NCBI GenBank assembly: GCA_964019155.1
Contig: OZ025244.1
Span: 45,816,954 to 45,880,953 of the forward strand
Source: Osedax fenrisi
Lineage: Eukaryota; Annelida; Polychaeta; Sabellida; Siboglinidae
Direction of reading: 5' to 3'
DNA: 64,000 bases
Part shown: in pieces, positions 11,891 to 57,633 of the stretch
Layout: each line of letters begins with the position of its first letter
Numbering within the stretch: the first letter of the stretch is position 1
The notes under the pieces: generated by a model
What the model was told of the DNA's origin: nothing
The model's database searches: none
Seen by the model: only the letters and a program-made list of their open reading frames with translations
Position numbers and translations under genes: made by a program

Positions 11891-12414
11891 ATAGGGGAAA
11901 GTAACCGAATACGGACACTCTCGGTATCTCAGATCCACTAATCCTGCATACAAATGTGTAATGAATAAAATATTCATAATTATATAAATAATCTAAATAA
12001 GTAATTTTTATTTTTTAATTATTCAAACTAGTACTGATATATCCAATAAACTGATTTTTTGATTACGTTTTTAAATTTATGAGAAAAAAATGTCAACTTA
12101 AAACCTTTTCAAGAATATACAAATGTATCGATATAAAACATAACACTATATTATTAAAAACTAAAGCATTCTAAACATTATATACATAATTTCTCTATTT
12201 GATATCCAATATTAATTAAGTTATAAGCATATATATAGGTCATGCAAATCCCGAATACGGACACTCTAGATATCTTAATACGGACACCCTATAACCAATC
12301 AGCGCATAGTGTGTGAACTATTCTAATTTTCATAAAAATCGCATGCATTATAATATTATTACCATGGTAATGGTGCACCAAATAATCTACATCTAAAAAT
12401 GTTATTATTTAGAT

Positions 12415-14002
12415 CAGCAATTCTTAACGGGGGCGTTATAGCCACCTAGGAGGCGATTAGAAAATGTTGGGGTCATATAGAGTTGTTAGGTTATTAGAAA
12501 ATAAAAATAAAAACTATACATTTTATAATAAATTATATAATAAATAAAATGTGTATATAGCAGAAATTATTATAACAAGATAGAGAAAGGCGTATTCTCG
12601 AGAATCTTTTTATAAAAATATATATTACTAGGTGTATTTTATGAAAAAATTGAAAAAAGCATCTGGAGTTATAAATGAGAAACGTTGCTTATGTCATTAA
12701 TACTAAAAATAACTAATAGTTTATTTTATGTTAAATTTATTCTAATAATTCATTGATGGTTCTCCATCAATAATTGGCAGAATAAATGGAGTTGCTGCAT
12801 TACTTACAAAAAGAATACCAACATTATTTACAAAGCACTGTATCATGCATATATGATAATATTCATATCTCTATGGAGATAATTTAATAGCAAAAAATCT
12901 TTATTCAAATTTGTTTGATTCACAAGATATTATTATAAAATGTATCAATAAAATAAAACGTAATAGCCATCACGAGCGTATATTCAAGTACTTATTCTAG
13001 GATAACAATGAAGACTATGATAAACTGTTATTACACACAGTAGTAAGATGACTCTCCAAAGGAAAATGTGTAATCCGTTTTCATAAATTATATAATACTA
13101 TATTGATATATATGAAAAAGCATGATAATATTATATACTAAAAATTGATATATATATAAAAAAAGATCTTGCCTATTTAGCAGAAATATTTTAGAAATTA
13201 AATTTATTAAATAAGTCACTATAGTGTATACAAGGAAAAGAAATAACTTTAATACTTGTCAAAGATATTTTATATGCATTTAAATTCAAATTAAAATTAT
13301 ATGTAAACAATATAGAAAAAGTTAAATATTGCAATTTTATGAGATTGAAAACTTTTGAAAAAGAACTTTCTCTATAGATACGTATACGTGAAAAAATTCG
13401 AAATATTTCACATATGAATACTTTAATTAGAAATATAGATTATCGTTTTTATGACCTATTTCCATTAAATATTCCAGATTTTATCATTGACTATTTAACT
13501 GAAATATATCAGAAATAGATCCTTCAATTCAAGAAGATATCATAGATATACAGAATGACTCTGAACTTAAAATATTGTTCAAAAATAAAGGATATACCAA
13601 ATGTTGGTTAAATATTAATGACAAATATGAAAATATATGGAAATTAATTAAATTATTATTGCTGGCTTTTCCAACATCATATTTAGTTGAAAAATGTTAT
13701 TATTATATGATTATTATATATTATAATATATGTATATATTTAATTTTACGGGATTCAGTTATGTTGTACAAATTTTAACGAAATATCGGAATAGGCTTGA
13801 TATCGTGGGAAATGGAGATTTAACATTACTATTGACATCGAAAGAACCAAACACAGAAGAACTAATAAAGAATCATCAACCACAAGGATCACATTAATAT
13901 AATATCTGTTTTTATTATTATTTATTTTTATTTATTTACAGAGGGCAATTATGTAAAAACTAGGGTAAAGGGGGAGATTTAAAAAAAAGTTAAGAATCGC
14001 TG
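12415..14002 (+). mobile_element. Decayed hAT transposon with 8-bp target duplication
   Basis: The ends are CAGCAATTCTTAACGGGGG and, in inverted orientation, CAGCGATTCTTAACTTTT, so the inverted repeats match at 13 of 14 positions. The insertion is flanked by identical 8-bp repeats ATTTAGAT (12407-12414 and 14003-14010), which is the hAT signature. Inside is a decayed transposase of the ZBED5-like type. The element is 1,588 bp and sits inside a subfamily A element, so it inserted later than that element. Confidence 0.88.
12650..13897 (+). pseudogene. hAT transposase pseudogene (ZBED5-like)
   Basis: In shifting plus-strand frames the sequence reads DGSPSIIGRINGVAALL (about 12757), a LLLHTVVR-LSKGKC segment (about 13027-13070), YDLFPLNIPDFIIDY near 13450, a segment rich in W/Y at 13575-13690 ending AFPTSYLVEKCYYYM, then GNGDLTLLLTSKEPNTEELI-like sequence and a final HQPQGSH (about 13876). 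This order is that of the catalytic core and C-terminal dimerisation region of hAT transposases of the ZBED5/SCAND3-like group. Many stops and frameshifts, and no intact N-terminal BED finger, make it a pseudogene. Confidence 0.8.
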
Positions 14003-14275
14003 ATTTAGATATTTCACTTGTATTATTAATTAATAAAATAATAAAAATAAATAAATTAATAACTATTTAAATTATATTAAATTATTCATATAATTAATTA
14101 TAAATAATGTAATGAATAATAATTATTCTGAATGGTTCATCAATAACATATAGTTTATCTAGTGGTATATATAGGGTATATATAGGGTGTCCGTATTAGA
14201 ACATGAGTATATTGGTATACCAAATACGGACACCCCCAGACGGGGGTCTCCCGTTATCTATTGAAATATATCATG

Positions 14276-14693
14276 TATATATAGTATACTATATAATAGT
14301 ACTCATTTCTAGTGTATGTTAAATATTATATTATAGATTACTATAAAATAAATGTATGTAACTTTAATGTCTATAACTGTATATTTAAAATGCTATAATT
14401 AAATGTTAAAATGTAATCAATATACTTTTATAATTTTTCTATCATGTTATTGTCATTATATTTATAAATATAATTATATAATTATATTAGAATATCTAAT
14501 TTATTATAAGATATACCATACCAAAAATAACATGATTTCATGTATAATTATTTTTTTTAGATAAATATATATAAATTTGTTTTTAACATTTCTTACATTT
14601 TTACGAACAAAATTAAATTCACAATTTCTACTTTCATATATATTTTTACTTGAATATATATATATATATACTTTTTATTAATAATTTAATATA

Positions 14694-14733
<40 letters not shown>

Positions 14734-16222
14734 TGTATTGTGTAATAACATACTATATTTGAATAACATTATCAACAAACCCAAATATATGTGTTGTCGT
14801 CTATGGACGTATACTAAATTATATTTTTTAGTTTATATTTTACTTGCATTAATAATAAGAAAATGAATGTATTCATACTAATTTAATATGCAAACTATAT
14901 TACCACGAATACGTATTTAGTAATTATTAAATAATTGAAAATATTGTTGTCGTATGTTTATTTTGTTTATTTTCCTATATTATTTATTAATGCACATATA
15001 ATGAGCGCACGTGAATGTACGACTTATAATATCTTCACTACATCGATACGTAATTATGAAATCGTTGTAAACATATTCTATAGCGCGTACAGCGGTATGG
15101 TTAACACTATATTCGAGTCATTAATCAGTAACAATTAATTAATCCGTTAACTGATACGAGTGGCAGACGTCAATCAAAATATCGACCTTCGTCCGTATTC
15201 ACCAGGGGGTATGAATGTCACTCGAGTCGAAATATCGTCTGCTATCTGAACGGTTTAAATTAATGTTTCCATAATGTTCGCCGTGTGCAACGTTTAGTTG
15301 AATATCTATAGATTATACACACCTATTATAAACCAATATATAAATGTGCTTTTCGTAAGTGTATATATTAGAATAAACCTCTATTATATACTTAAACCCG
15401 CTTAATTAATGTTTAGAGTAAATTATGATCTTAATTAGTTATATTATTATATAGTAGAATAACGTTAAATACAATTCTAAAGAGGGGTTATATAACATAA
15501 TATGAACATTTATAATGGTTTCCATTCACATATTTTTATTTAAATATCTATAAAAATGTTTTTGTATCATTATCTACAATAGCGGTAATTTAATTTTAAT
15601 ATTTTATATATATTTTTATATATTTATGTTTTGTATATAATTATGAAAATACACTATTCATAATAATTGAACATTGAGTAATAAAGTTAATTACAATAAA
15701 TTTCTAGAATTCTTAAATTTACTAATGGATTATATGGAGTTTGAACTATAGTTCATATATATATATAAGAGTATATTCTTGACAATATATATATATCATA
15801 ACATAATAATATCATACATTTTTTTTATTTTTATAAATAAAATTTAAATTATAAAAATTATAAATACATATATACCATTTATTTAAGAAATTAAATAATT
15901 TGTGTGTTAATTAGTAATTAAATGTGATTAGAATATATAAATTCACCATTTTTAATAAATTGTTATATATAAATAGCATTTTTATAAGGAAAACTCTATA
16001 TAAGGAACTATTTGTCTATCACAAATATACTCCTTATATCAGAGCTTACCATATACACCTATTAATATATCTTTCATAAACAACTATAACTTTATTTGAT
16101 AAACTATCGTATCCATAACAAACTTTATAATATTTAAATCTTAAAATTTTCGAATATTTATTATTAATTAATTAATTAACTATTATTAATATTATTATTT
16201 TTTAAATATTATATAACCTTGG

Positions 16223-16260
<38 letters not shown>

Positions 16261-16792
16261 GTTATATAATTTGTTATTCGGATTATGTTATATGGCATAA
16301 TACAGTTATAAAATCACAATTGAAATGGTTGCTAATATTTTATAAAATTAAAATTATGATTTTTTAATTATCCCGTTTTATTATACATAACAATTAAACA
16401 TATTAATATTCACTCACATATCACGTTAGATGAACATCGTTATTGATAAATATTTTCTATAATAAATAACTATTAAATATATTTTGTTATCTACGATATA
16501 TTATTATTTATTATATTATTATATTTATTAATAAATTTATCCCACTTTTTCCGGATATATAAACCAAATTAAAGAGTATTCATATATTATTATACATATT
16601 ACAATGTATTCTATGTGTAAACTGTTAAAGTATGTATGATATAACTATTCCTCAGCTCACAACTGCACACGATTACCATCATTACTAATACTTATGTTCT
16701 CGATTCCGCATAGTCCTTTCTTTATTGGGGTCAATTTATCGGTGATTATTTGTATAATAATATACGGCTATAGAAAAATATAATGAGTGGTA

Positions 16793-16824
<32 letters not shown>

Positions 16825-17520
16825 CCACTCATTATATTTTACATATATGTTCAGTTATATATAATTGTAAATTTTCTCTTTTTCTTCTATATATTTCCCT
16901 ACTATATACTATTATTTAATATAAATATATCAACTATATTCTAAAATTACAAATTTTATAAAATTATTATATATATTGTCCTTATTTTATAGGTGAATTT
17001 TAATTATAATTTTATTTTTAAAATATTTAATTTTCACGTATTACTCCATATAATATATGGCATATAATATATGGCATATATATATATATATATATATATG
17101 TGTACTTATTTTTGTTTATTAATAAACATTAATATACAATTTTAACGTTTCAAATTTTATTAATAACAAATAAAATGAATCATCCAATTGTAAATAAAAA
17201 TAATAATAATAATAATAATAATATATTAATATTAACGTATTATTGAGTTTACAATTACATAATAATATTCCCACATCGATAATATATAGAAACGATGAAA
17301 TTTAATAAAATGATATTCACTGATTCAAATTATCTATTAGTGGGTAACAATTCTTTACACGGTAAACTTATATTTAGTCGCGATAAAATCCGCATACAAA
17401 AATATATCGTAGAATAGATTTTCATAGAATTAATGTTTTTATAAATATCACTGTATCTTTGCATTTTTATGTAAAATATTGTCATCCGAAATAGGTTCGT
17501 TGGATACATTAACATGTTGG
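14276..17520. other. AT-rich 3' flank of FoxF, no gene seen
   Basis: The stretch holds very AT-rich sequence and several (AT)n tracts. A small GC-richer patch at 15000-15240 contains CACGTG (15008) and a TCCGTATT word like that of the subfamily A elements. The two short plus frames (14935-15138 and the minus frame 17330-17515) show no recognisable features and are not called. Confidence 0.5.
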
Positions 17521-17529
17521 ATTCAACGC

Positions 17530-17535
17530 TTTATT
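17530..17535 (-). promoter_or_regulatory. Candidate polyadenylation signal of FoxF
   Basis: AATAAA on the minus strand lies about 315 nt after the FoxF stop codon. It is the first canonical hexamer seen downstream in GC-balanced sequence. In an AT-rich genome such hexamers are frequent by chance, so this is only a candidate. Confidence 0.45.
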
Positions 17536-17848
17536 GGGTCATAATTAAAGTATATATATACATAGGGTCGATATATGGGGGTTGAGGGGCGTGTCTGGAA
17601 ATGGGGGCGGGACTATTTACTGCGCGCAGTAATACTCCTCTTAGAGGAGGTGCATTTCGTTATATGAGCGAATTGGGCGACGATATGAATATGTTATCGT
17701 GAGCGTCCTTAGTAACGGAAGTTACAGTAACGGAAGTCAGTGGAGAGAGGATAATGCACGAGAATGTACGAGAAATATTACGAGAGAGATAAGTATAGGT
17801 CGATAGAGATAGATAGAGATAGATAGAGTAGGTATTACATGTGGGCGT

Positions 17849-50030
<32,182 letters not shown>

Positions 50031-51450
50031 AGCGAGGGAAGCGGGGAGATAGGGGATGGGGGAGTATACTCCTTATTAGGAGCGGTGTTGAATCGCCGTG
50101 GTTATATCCGATCAAAAGAAGCTCGGCGGTAATGCGTAACTGAATTTAGATATTCCATGCGTTAATCCGATATTAGTAATGTAGTAGGTAATATCCCCGA
50201 GAGTATTCCGGTACTGTTATAATCTAGTGTGGCTATTGGTGTATACTGTGTAGAGGTAAGAATGCGGGATGTACGACCTAATCGACTCCTCGCCGCACTT
50301 GTAATGCGCGCTCCTCTAGATGGGTTTCAGTCTCGGCGCGAGATTCGGTGAGATTCGGCGAGATCGGTCGCGTCGTATTGCCGTAGCGGTGATAGCGTCG
50401 GGAGATGATGATGAGGAGGAGGAGGAGGAGGAGGAGTAGGTGAGGCGAGGAGGTAGGGCTAGCGGGGTCCATCTATCGGCGAGGCGGCACGCGATTGGCT
50501 GACGGCGATGAGTGGCTCGACGATAGGTAGCGTTGTAACGGTGCGCATTGTTTAGTGATGCGACGGGTTCGTAACGTATCGGCGCGTCGGTTCGGGTCGT
50601 GTACCGACATACGCTGTCGATACGGTCGGTTAGAATACCTATCAGCGGCAGCAGCAGTAGTAGGAGCTAGGAGGAGGAGTGTCGGGGAGTGTTAGCCAGT
50701 GAGTTGTGCGCTTGTACGCGCGTCTGTGCGTAGGTGTGTGCGTAGGTATATACGCATACGTTTACGTGTCTAGTACCGAATATTCTACGCAGTTGTAAGA
50801 GTTTTAGTAGCAGTACAGCCGTACATACATAGCAATATATGTATACTTAATACGTAGATATATATAATAATTGTAGTCACTCATTAATGATATATAATAT
50901 AAAGCTTACGATATGTATATACACTCACATTTAAATCAAGTTATATATATATATATATATATATATGTGTTAACACAAATTTGAGTGTATCTGTGTATGT
51001 GTTTAATATACAATATCAAGTATATATTATCATGTGGTAAGAACGGGGCCTACTGGCAAAGTTCGTTAGTGGTCGTGTATTGGGTGACACCAATCAGAAT
51101 CTAGCGATTTAAGTGGGCCGAAAATCAGTTACCGTTGGCTCTCCCTCCCTCTCTCTCTCTTGAGAGCTCGCCACGGGATAATCACAATACGTGATGTCAG
51201 CGCTATTACCTAATAGACAGTGACCGCTTGACCACCACTACCACCACTACTATCAGCACCACCGGTAGGGCTCTATAGAGCGGTGGGCGGCACCCCGGTG
51301 ATAACTCGAGAGATCTATGACATATCTCTATTAAAGAGGTGGTCTACCTCCCCTCCCCTCTCTCCTACGACGTGTCAACTACACCTGTACCTATGCATGC
51401 ACTACGTGAATCTAAACGGCTGATATCAGTTTGATAAACTATCTTAATGC
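50031..51450 (-). promoter_or_regulatory. FoxF: GC-rich upstream region of FoxF (5' UTR and candidate promoter)
   Basis: Upstream of the ATG the composition changes to GC- and CpG-rich for about 1.4 kb, with a (GAG)n/(CTC)n run at 50410-50440, GAGATTCGG repeats at 50335-50365, an AG/CT-rich tract at 51140-51165 and a (TACCACCAC)-like stretch near 51230. No transcription start or TATA element can be assigned. This is the natural place for the 5' UTR and proximal promoter. Confidence 0.5.
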
Positions 51451-51689
51451 CCATATTATAGCTTACTAATATATTATATTATATATATTATATATTATTC
51501 CAAATATATAGCACGTATACGTGCTATATATTTGGAATACTTATTTTAGGATACTTATTAGATTGGGTTATATCATACGTTGACTGATTTAGTCAGGCAA
51601 GTATATGTTATTACCATTATAATTGTATTCGCGAAATATAAATAATATATTTATTTGTGAAAATATTTAATATTTTTATGGTTTTTATA

Positions 51690-51893
51690 ACGGTGGAGTC
51701 CTTTTATCATATCCAGGAATTTAGATGAATTTGTACTTACTTGATGGCTCTAATCAAAGCTACTCTGATTTTAAAGTACCATGTTTTAACGAGATTGTAT
51801 TCGCAATTATATAATATCACTTCTAACTATTATTTTTAGACATATTTTTGTTGATGGGTAAGTTTCGAACCCACTTCCTATAACATGCCTATA
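51690..51893 (-). mobile_element. tRNA-derived SINE, copy 3
   Basis: The minus strand reads B box GGGTTCGAAACTTACC followed by the family body and ends GGATATGATAAAAGGACTCC. The head is degenerate and the A box is not recognised. Confidence 0.8.
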
Positions 51894-52566
51894 TGATATA
51901 TTAACTTATTTATATACCCATATAGTTAATATATAATATTATTTTAATTATGATTTAAAAGATGATTTCATTCAAAATAGATGAAATATAATACAAATAT
52001 TTAAAAAATCTATTAAAAGTAAATTTAAAAATTACATCAAATTAACACAAAACATAATTTAGACATTTTCTCTACATAGAATGCAATATTGGTACATTTA
52101 ATTTAAAATGTTGTTGATCTAATACATAATATGTTATTTTTATATTGTTAAATTCAACTCTCGTTAGATTTCGTATAGAATTCTTTCTAAGAAATTAACT
52201 ATAAGTATTAGAGTGATGCTTTATAAATCACCATTACAAACATTACACCATTACAAATCATTACACCATTACACATGCATTCAAAACAAATACACATATA
52301 CACACACATATACACACACATATATATATTTAATATATACGCGTTTTTATCGTAAATATCTTACATTGTGTCTTACACATATAATACGTTTATCACATGT
52401 GCTACATACTAAATTAGCCGGGACAACCCTTAACCGTAGTGTACAATGTATCAACCCTGCAACATGTTACCTTGGTTATCGTTACACTAACCTAGTCACC
52501 ATTGGTATCCATTATGTTCAGGTTAACACTGGTATATCACTTACACACCTGTATATACATATAGAT

Positions 52567-52616
<50 letters not shown>

Positions 52617-53900
52617 TATAGAGTGTAAACACTCAGGAAAACACAAAAGCAAAGCTTGAATAGATATTTTCCCATGGGAGAGTGCGAGTGAGAGTGCACT
52701 CAACTTGATAACAACATTACAAGAATAAAAAATAACAAAATATAAGAAAATTATAGAATAACAATAACTTATTTTTAAATTTCAATTTTGTATATCATTA
52801 GAACTATAATTTTGTATATATATACTATTGTATATATTATTATAGTGATTTGAAAAATATATAAGAAAATTATAAAATGACAATAACTTATTTTAAAATG
52901 TCAATTTTGTATATCATTAGAACTATAATTTTGTATATATATATTATTAAAGTGATTTGATTTGTAAATTTGATTCGTGTAAATGAAAATCGTGCTGAAT
53001 AAATAAGTAAGTATATACTTGAACATTGTTATCAAGGAGAGGTCATAATTTTCAGTTAAATACAAAATAAAATATAATAAATAATAAAATTATATATAAA
53101 TAAGAAATATAATGTATATAAATAAATGTATATTAAAAGAAGAAAAATATATAACACAAATGAAATAAATGTATAAAATATGTAAAAATATAAAAATAAA
53201 AAAAGAGAAAAAGATAAAGAAACTAAAAACAAAAACAAATATAAAAAGTTATCTAATACGAGGAGGTAATAAATAATTTAATATTTTATATAAAAATTGT
53301 TTTATACATTAATTTGTGAAAAGAAGCTGGTAATGCATTCCATATCTCGGGAGCTTTGTTAGATAGGAAAAACGATTTTCTATGTATTCTTATTTTGGGT
53401 AAAATCAACTTTTAGATAAAGGCTTATAAATATTTGAATTTTGTGTAAAAAGATATTATAAATTATAGGCAAAGATTTAGTCATGTATCTATTTATATAT
53501 TTTTGGATATTAATCTTTATAATATCTTGAAATTTTAAAAGATTGATTTTTTATAAATGTTATCTATATATATATATAGATTAAAAGAAAAAAACGAATT
53601 TATAATTACACTATTTTTCAATATAATAATTGGTTAAATATTAGACAAAAAAGTACTACCCCAAATAAATGAACAATAAATTAGCTGACTTTCAAAATTA
53701 CTATGATATATTTGTATACAATTTTTTAAAGGTAGTTTATTTTTTATTTTATTTATAATAGCAATATGATCTATTTAGTGTTGCTCTGATATAATTTAGA
53801 TAATAATTATAGTTGCATTATCATCATTTAATATACCAAAGAACGATAAATGATTAACCTGCTCTATCATTTAATGTTAATTAATTTTTAAATATACAGT
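51894..53900. other. AT-rich spacer with local duplication
   Basis: No gene is seen. A block of about 90 bases (ATATAAGAAAATTATA...TTTTGTATATATA) occurs twice, near 52740-52830 and 52857-52945. CA-rich runs lie at 52215-52330. The 148-codon plus frame 52213-52659 is compositionally simple and unrecognised. Confidence 0.5.
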
Positions 53901-53903
53901 GAG

Positions 53904-54452
53904 TTAACCTATAAAGGTAATCAGGTACGAACCCGATCAGACCATCGATATAAAGAAAGTGGATAATCAATTGACGCACGCAATGCATGTAAAAGATAGA
54001 CACGTGAATGACACTTTTATCGATAAATTAACAAAATGGTATCAGTGATTTTGATTGGATATTAGTCATATTATATATGTCAAATATTGAAACAGTAGTC
54101 TTTTCGTCGAAATAGATTTAAGTGACTTCTATCTATATCAATGGATTTAAATTATAAATATCAATAAAATCAATAAAATAGTATTATAACTTCAATTTAA
54201 ATACACAAAATTACGAGGAATGTTGATATTATGTGTTTTAAATATATAATTTTATTTTTAGTATCGATAGTATATTACAATTGGTAGTGATTATCAATAT
54301 ATATATATGATAAATACATATTATTATAAATAAAAAGTAGTGGGCCAGATAGTGGGTTTCGACTGCAGCGCTCGTAGCGGAAAGTGCCATACACTACATT
54401 CAATTGCTTATCCACTTTCTTTATATCGATGGATCAGACGCAGGATCAATAG
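53904..54452. mobile_element. Foldback-like element with 32-bp inverted arms
   Basis: Arms at 53943-53974 and 54399-54430 (ATCGATATAAAGAAAGTGGA followed by TAAGCAATTGA) are inverted copies with about one mismatch. AGTTAAC directly flanks both sides (about 53902-53908 and 54450-54456), a possible 7-bp target duplication. The interior is non-coding. Confidence 0.65.
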
Positions 54453-54707
54453 TTAACGAAATAAAATTAACAGACGATAACAAATATAAAATTAAAAAAT
54501 GAATAACAATGTACAGACGAAATAAAACATTAAATAACAAAATAGAAATCTTCATATAGCTATGCAATCAATCGAGCGTGAAGCCTTAAACAATTTATAT
54601 ATGCTATAGCATTTATTATAATATATCGAATATATTACGTAACGACCTAATTGAATTTAAATGAATTTAATATAAATGTATATTACATTAATCAATATAT
54701 ATGCAGG

Positions 54708-54777
54708 CTTCACTTTAGGCTTTACTTTATGCTTCACTTTAGGCTTCACTTTAGGCTTCACTTTAAGCTTCACTTTC
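54708..54777 (+). repeat. 12-bp tandem repeat GGCTTCACTTTA
   Basis: There are six imperfect copies in one orientation. Confidence 0.9.
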
Positions 54778-54805
54778 ACCTATAATATATATATATATAT
54801 ATATA

Positions 54806-55025
54806 TTGTTATTGTTATTGTTATTGTTATTTTTATTTAGTGGAGTACATTCATCCCATCCCAGGAATTTAGATGAAGTTTTCACTTATAACAATATATA
54901 GCTCTAATATCACTTCTAAGCCGCTCTCATATTAAAGAATCCATGGTTTTAACGAGAGCAGATCATTTTATTTATACACAATTATATAATATCACTTCTA
55001 AATAATATTGTAATACCTATTTTAT
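54806..55025 (-). mobile_element. tRNA-derived SINE, copy 4 (head lost)
   Basis: On the minus strand, the body from AATAGGTATTACAATATTATT through ATGGATTCTTTAATATGAGA to GGATGGGATGAATGTACTCC matches the other copies and ends in an (AACAAT)n tail. The tRNA-like head would lie where the (TAG)n array begins, so it is missing or was replaced by the array. Confidence 0.82.
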
Positions 55026-55027
55026 AA

Positions 55028-56502
<1,475 letters not shown>

Positions 56503-56670
56503 CCTATTGTTCTGTATAGTGCCGTATAACTTTCGTATGTACTGCATTACCTAAGCATTGATTATACATCTGGATATATGGATCTGAGAAACTGATTGTC
56601 TTCTTCACAGCTTAGTGTCTATATTACTATATCTGATTTAGCGCTAACTTGTTTATGGTTGGCATTGATC

Positions 56671-57633
56671 ATGCTTAGTAATTGTTTTCACTGCAATAAA
56701 ATTGCTTCATTAGATACAATTACATGTACTTTTTGTAATAATATTATTCATATATTATGTCTCTATGACGCTAAAATTATTGATGTACAGGTAGCTCATA
56801 ATAACAAAACTAAAGCACCTCCGAATTATGCTAAATCTATATTTAATAGTGTTAATTTTTTATTTAAATGCCCTAATTGCATATCAGCGGTACCTATCAA
56901 TAAAAATGCATCAAATGATTCATTAATATTACCACAATTAACTATATTACCACAATTAACTAGTATTAATGTTAAATTAGATAATATTAAAAAACTAATT
57001 GAAACTACCACTCATGACTCCAACAATAATAATATGAAATTATCATATGCTGACTCACTGAAATCTATTTCTAATTTATCTACTCAACTAAAATCTTCAT
57101 TAGAAACAAATATTAATTATAATCAAGCTTCTAATAATAATTCTAATATAGTAGTTATTGATAATATACCTCATCTAAATAATAATATGAATAATCTTCA
57201 ATCAATTTTTCAATTATTTAAATTAGATATTAGTATAATTACTAATGCTAAATTTCATTTTAGTTCTGCCATTATTACTCTTAATTCTACCTTTTCTAGA
57301 GATCTAATATTATCTTCTACTAATCTATTGCGAAATTCTGATTTCAAAAATGTATTCGTTCACCCTATGTTAACACCTGAAGTTAAACAATTCAAACATA
57401 TTTCTTACCATGCTTTAAAAAGCAAATTAATTCAAGGTTATAAATGTGTTTTAAACCGAAGAAATAATAAATATGAATTAAGAAATATTATAAATAGTGA
57501 TGGTTCTGATGTAATTGACTGGAGTGGTAATCCTTATATACCATGTGATAATACATTTAATGAATGGAAAATATCATTTAATAGTTATATAAGTGATATC
57601 AAAAATAAATCTTCTGATCCACAATCAGCTTGA
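56671..57633 (+). CDS. LINE ORF1 protein (PHD-like zinc finger, nucleic-acid-binding)
   Basis: From the first ATG it encodes 320 residues. Residues 4-80 show a Cys/His pattern C-x2-C ... C-x2-C ... H-x2-C ... C-x2-C (CFHC, CTFC, HILC, CPNC), as in the PHD-type fingers of some CR1-group ORF1 proteins. The middle is Asn/Ser-rich with a possible short coiled coil (SLKSISNLSTQLKSSLE). The C-terminal 130 residues start with VVIDNIPHLNNNMNN and may be an RNA-binding fold. The stop TGA is followed by CTA and by ORF2 in the same frame. ORF1 is intact; a longer frame with a TTG start at 56596 is less likely. Role: it would coat LINE RNA. Confidence 0.8.
   Translation: MLSNCFHCNKIASLDTITCTFCNNIIHILCLYDAKIIDVQVAHNNKTKAPPNYAKSIFNSVNFLFKCPNCISAVPINKNASNDSLILPQLTILPQLTSINVKLDNIKKLIETTTHDSNNNNMKLSYADSLKSISNLSTQLKSSLETNINYNQASNNNSNIVVIDNIPHLNNNMNNLQSIFQLFKLDISIITNAKFHFSSAIITLNSTFSRDLILSSTNLLRNSDFKNVFVHPMLTPEVKQFKHISYHALKSKLIQGYKCVLNRRNNKYELRNIINSDGSDVIDWSGNPYIPCDNTFNEWKISFNSYISDIKNKSSDPQSA

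Larger units (their letters stand above)
11891..14275 (+). mobile_element. Non-autonomous inverted-repeat element, subfamily A, interrupted by hAT
   Basis: The left end ATAGGGGAAAGTAACCGAAT and the interior match the complete copy at 21157-21904. Shared words are GGTATCTCAGA, ATATCCAATAAAC, AATGTCAACTTAAAAC, ACCAATCAGCGC and the block ATATAGTTTATCTAGTGGTA. The motif AATACGGACAC recurs in both orientations (about 11913, 12252, 12277, 14186 and 14222). A hAT element (12415-14002) splits it. The right terminal repeat of the complete copy is not found after 14275, so this copy is truncated. Confidence 0.75.

Noticed and set aside
56596..56670. TTG start extending LINE ORF1 by 25 residues
   Set aside because: An ATG in the same frame at 56671 immediately precedes the Cys/His cluster, and the extension has no recognisable sequence.
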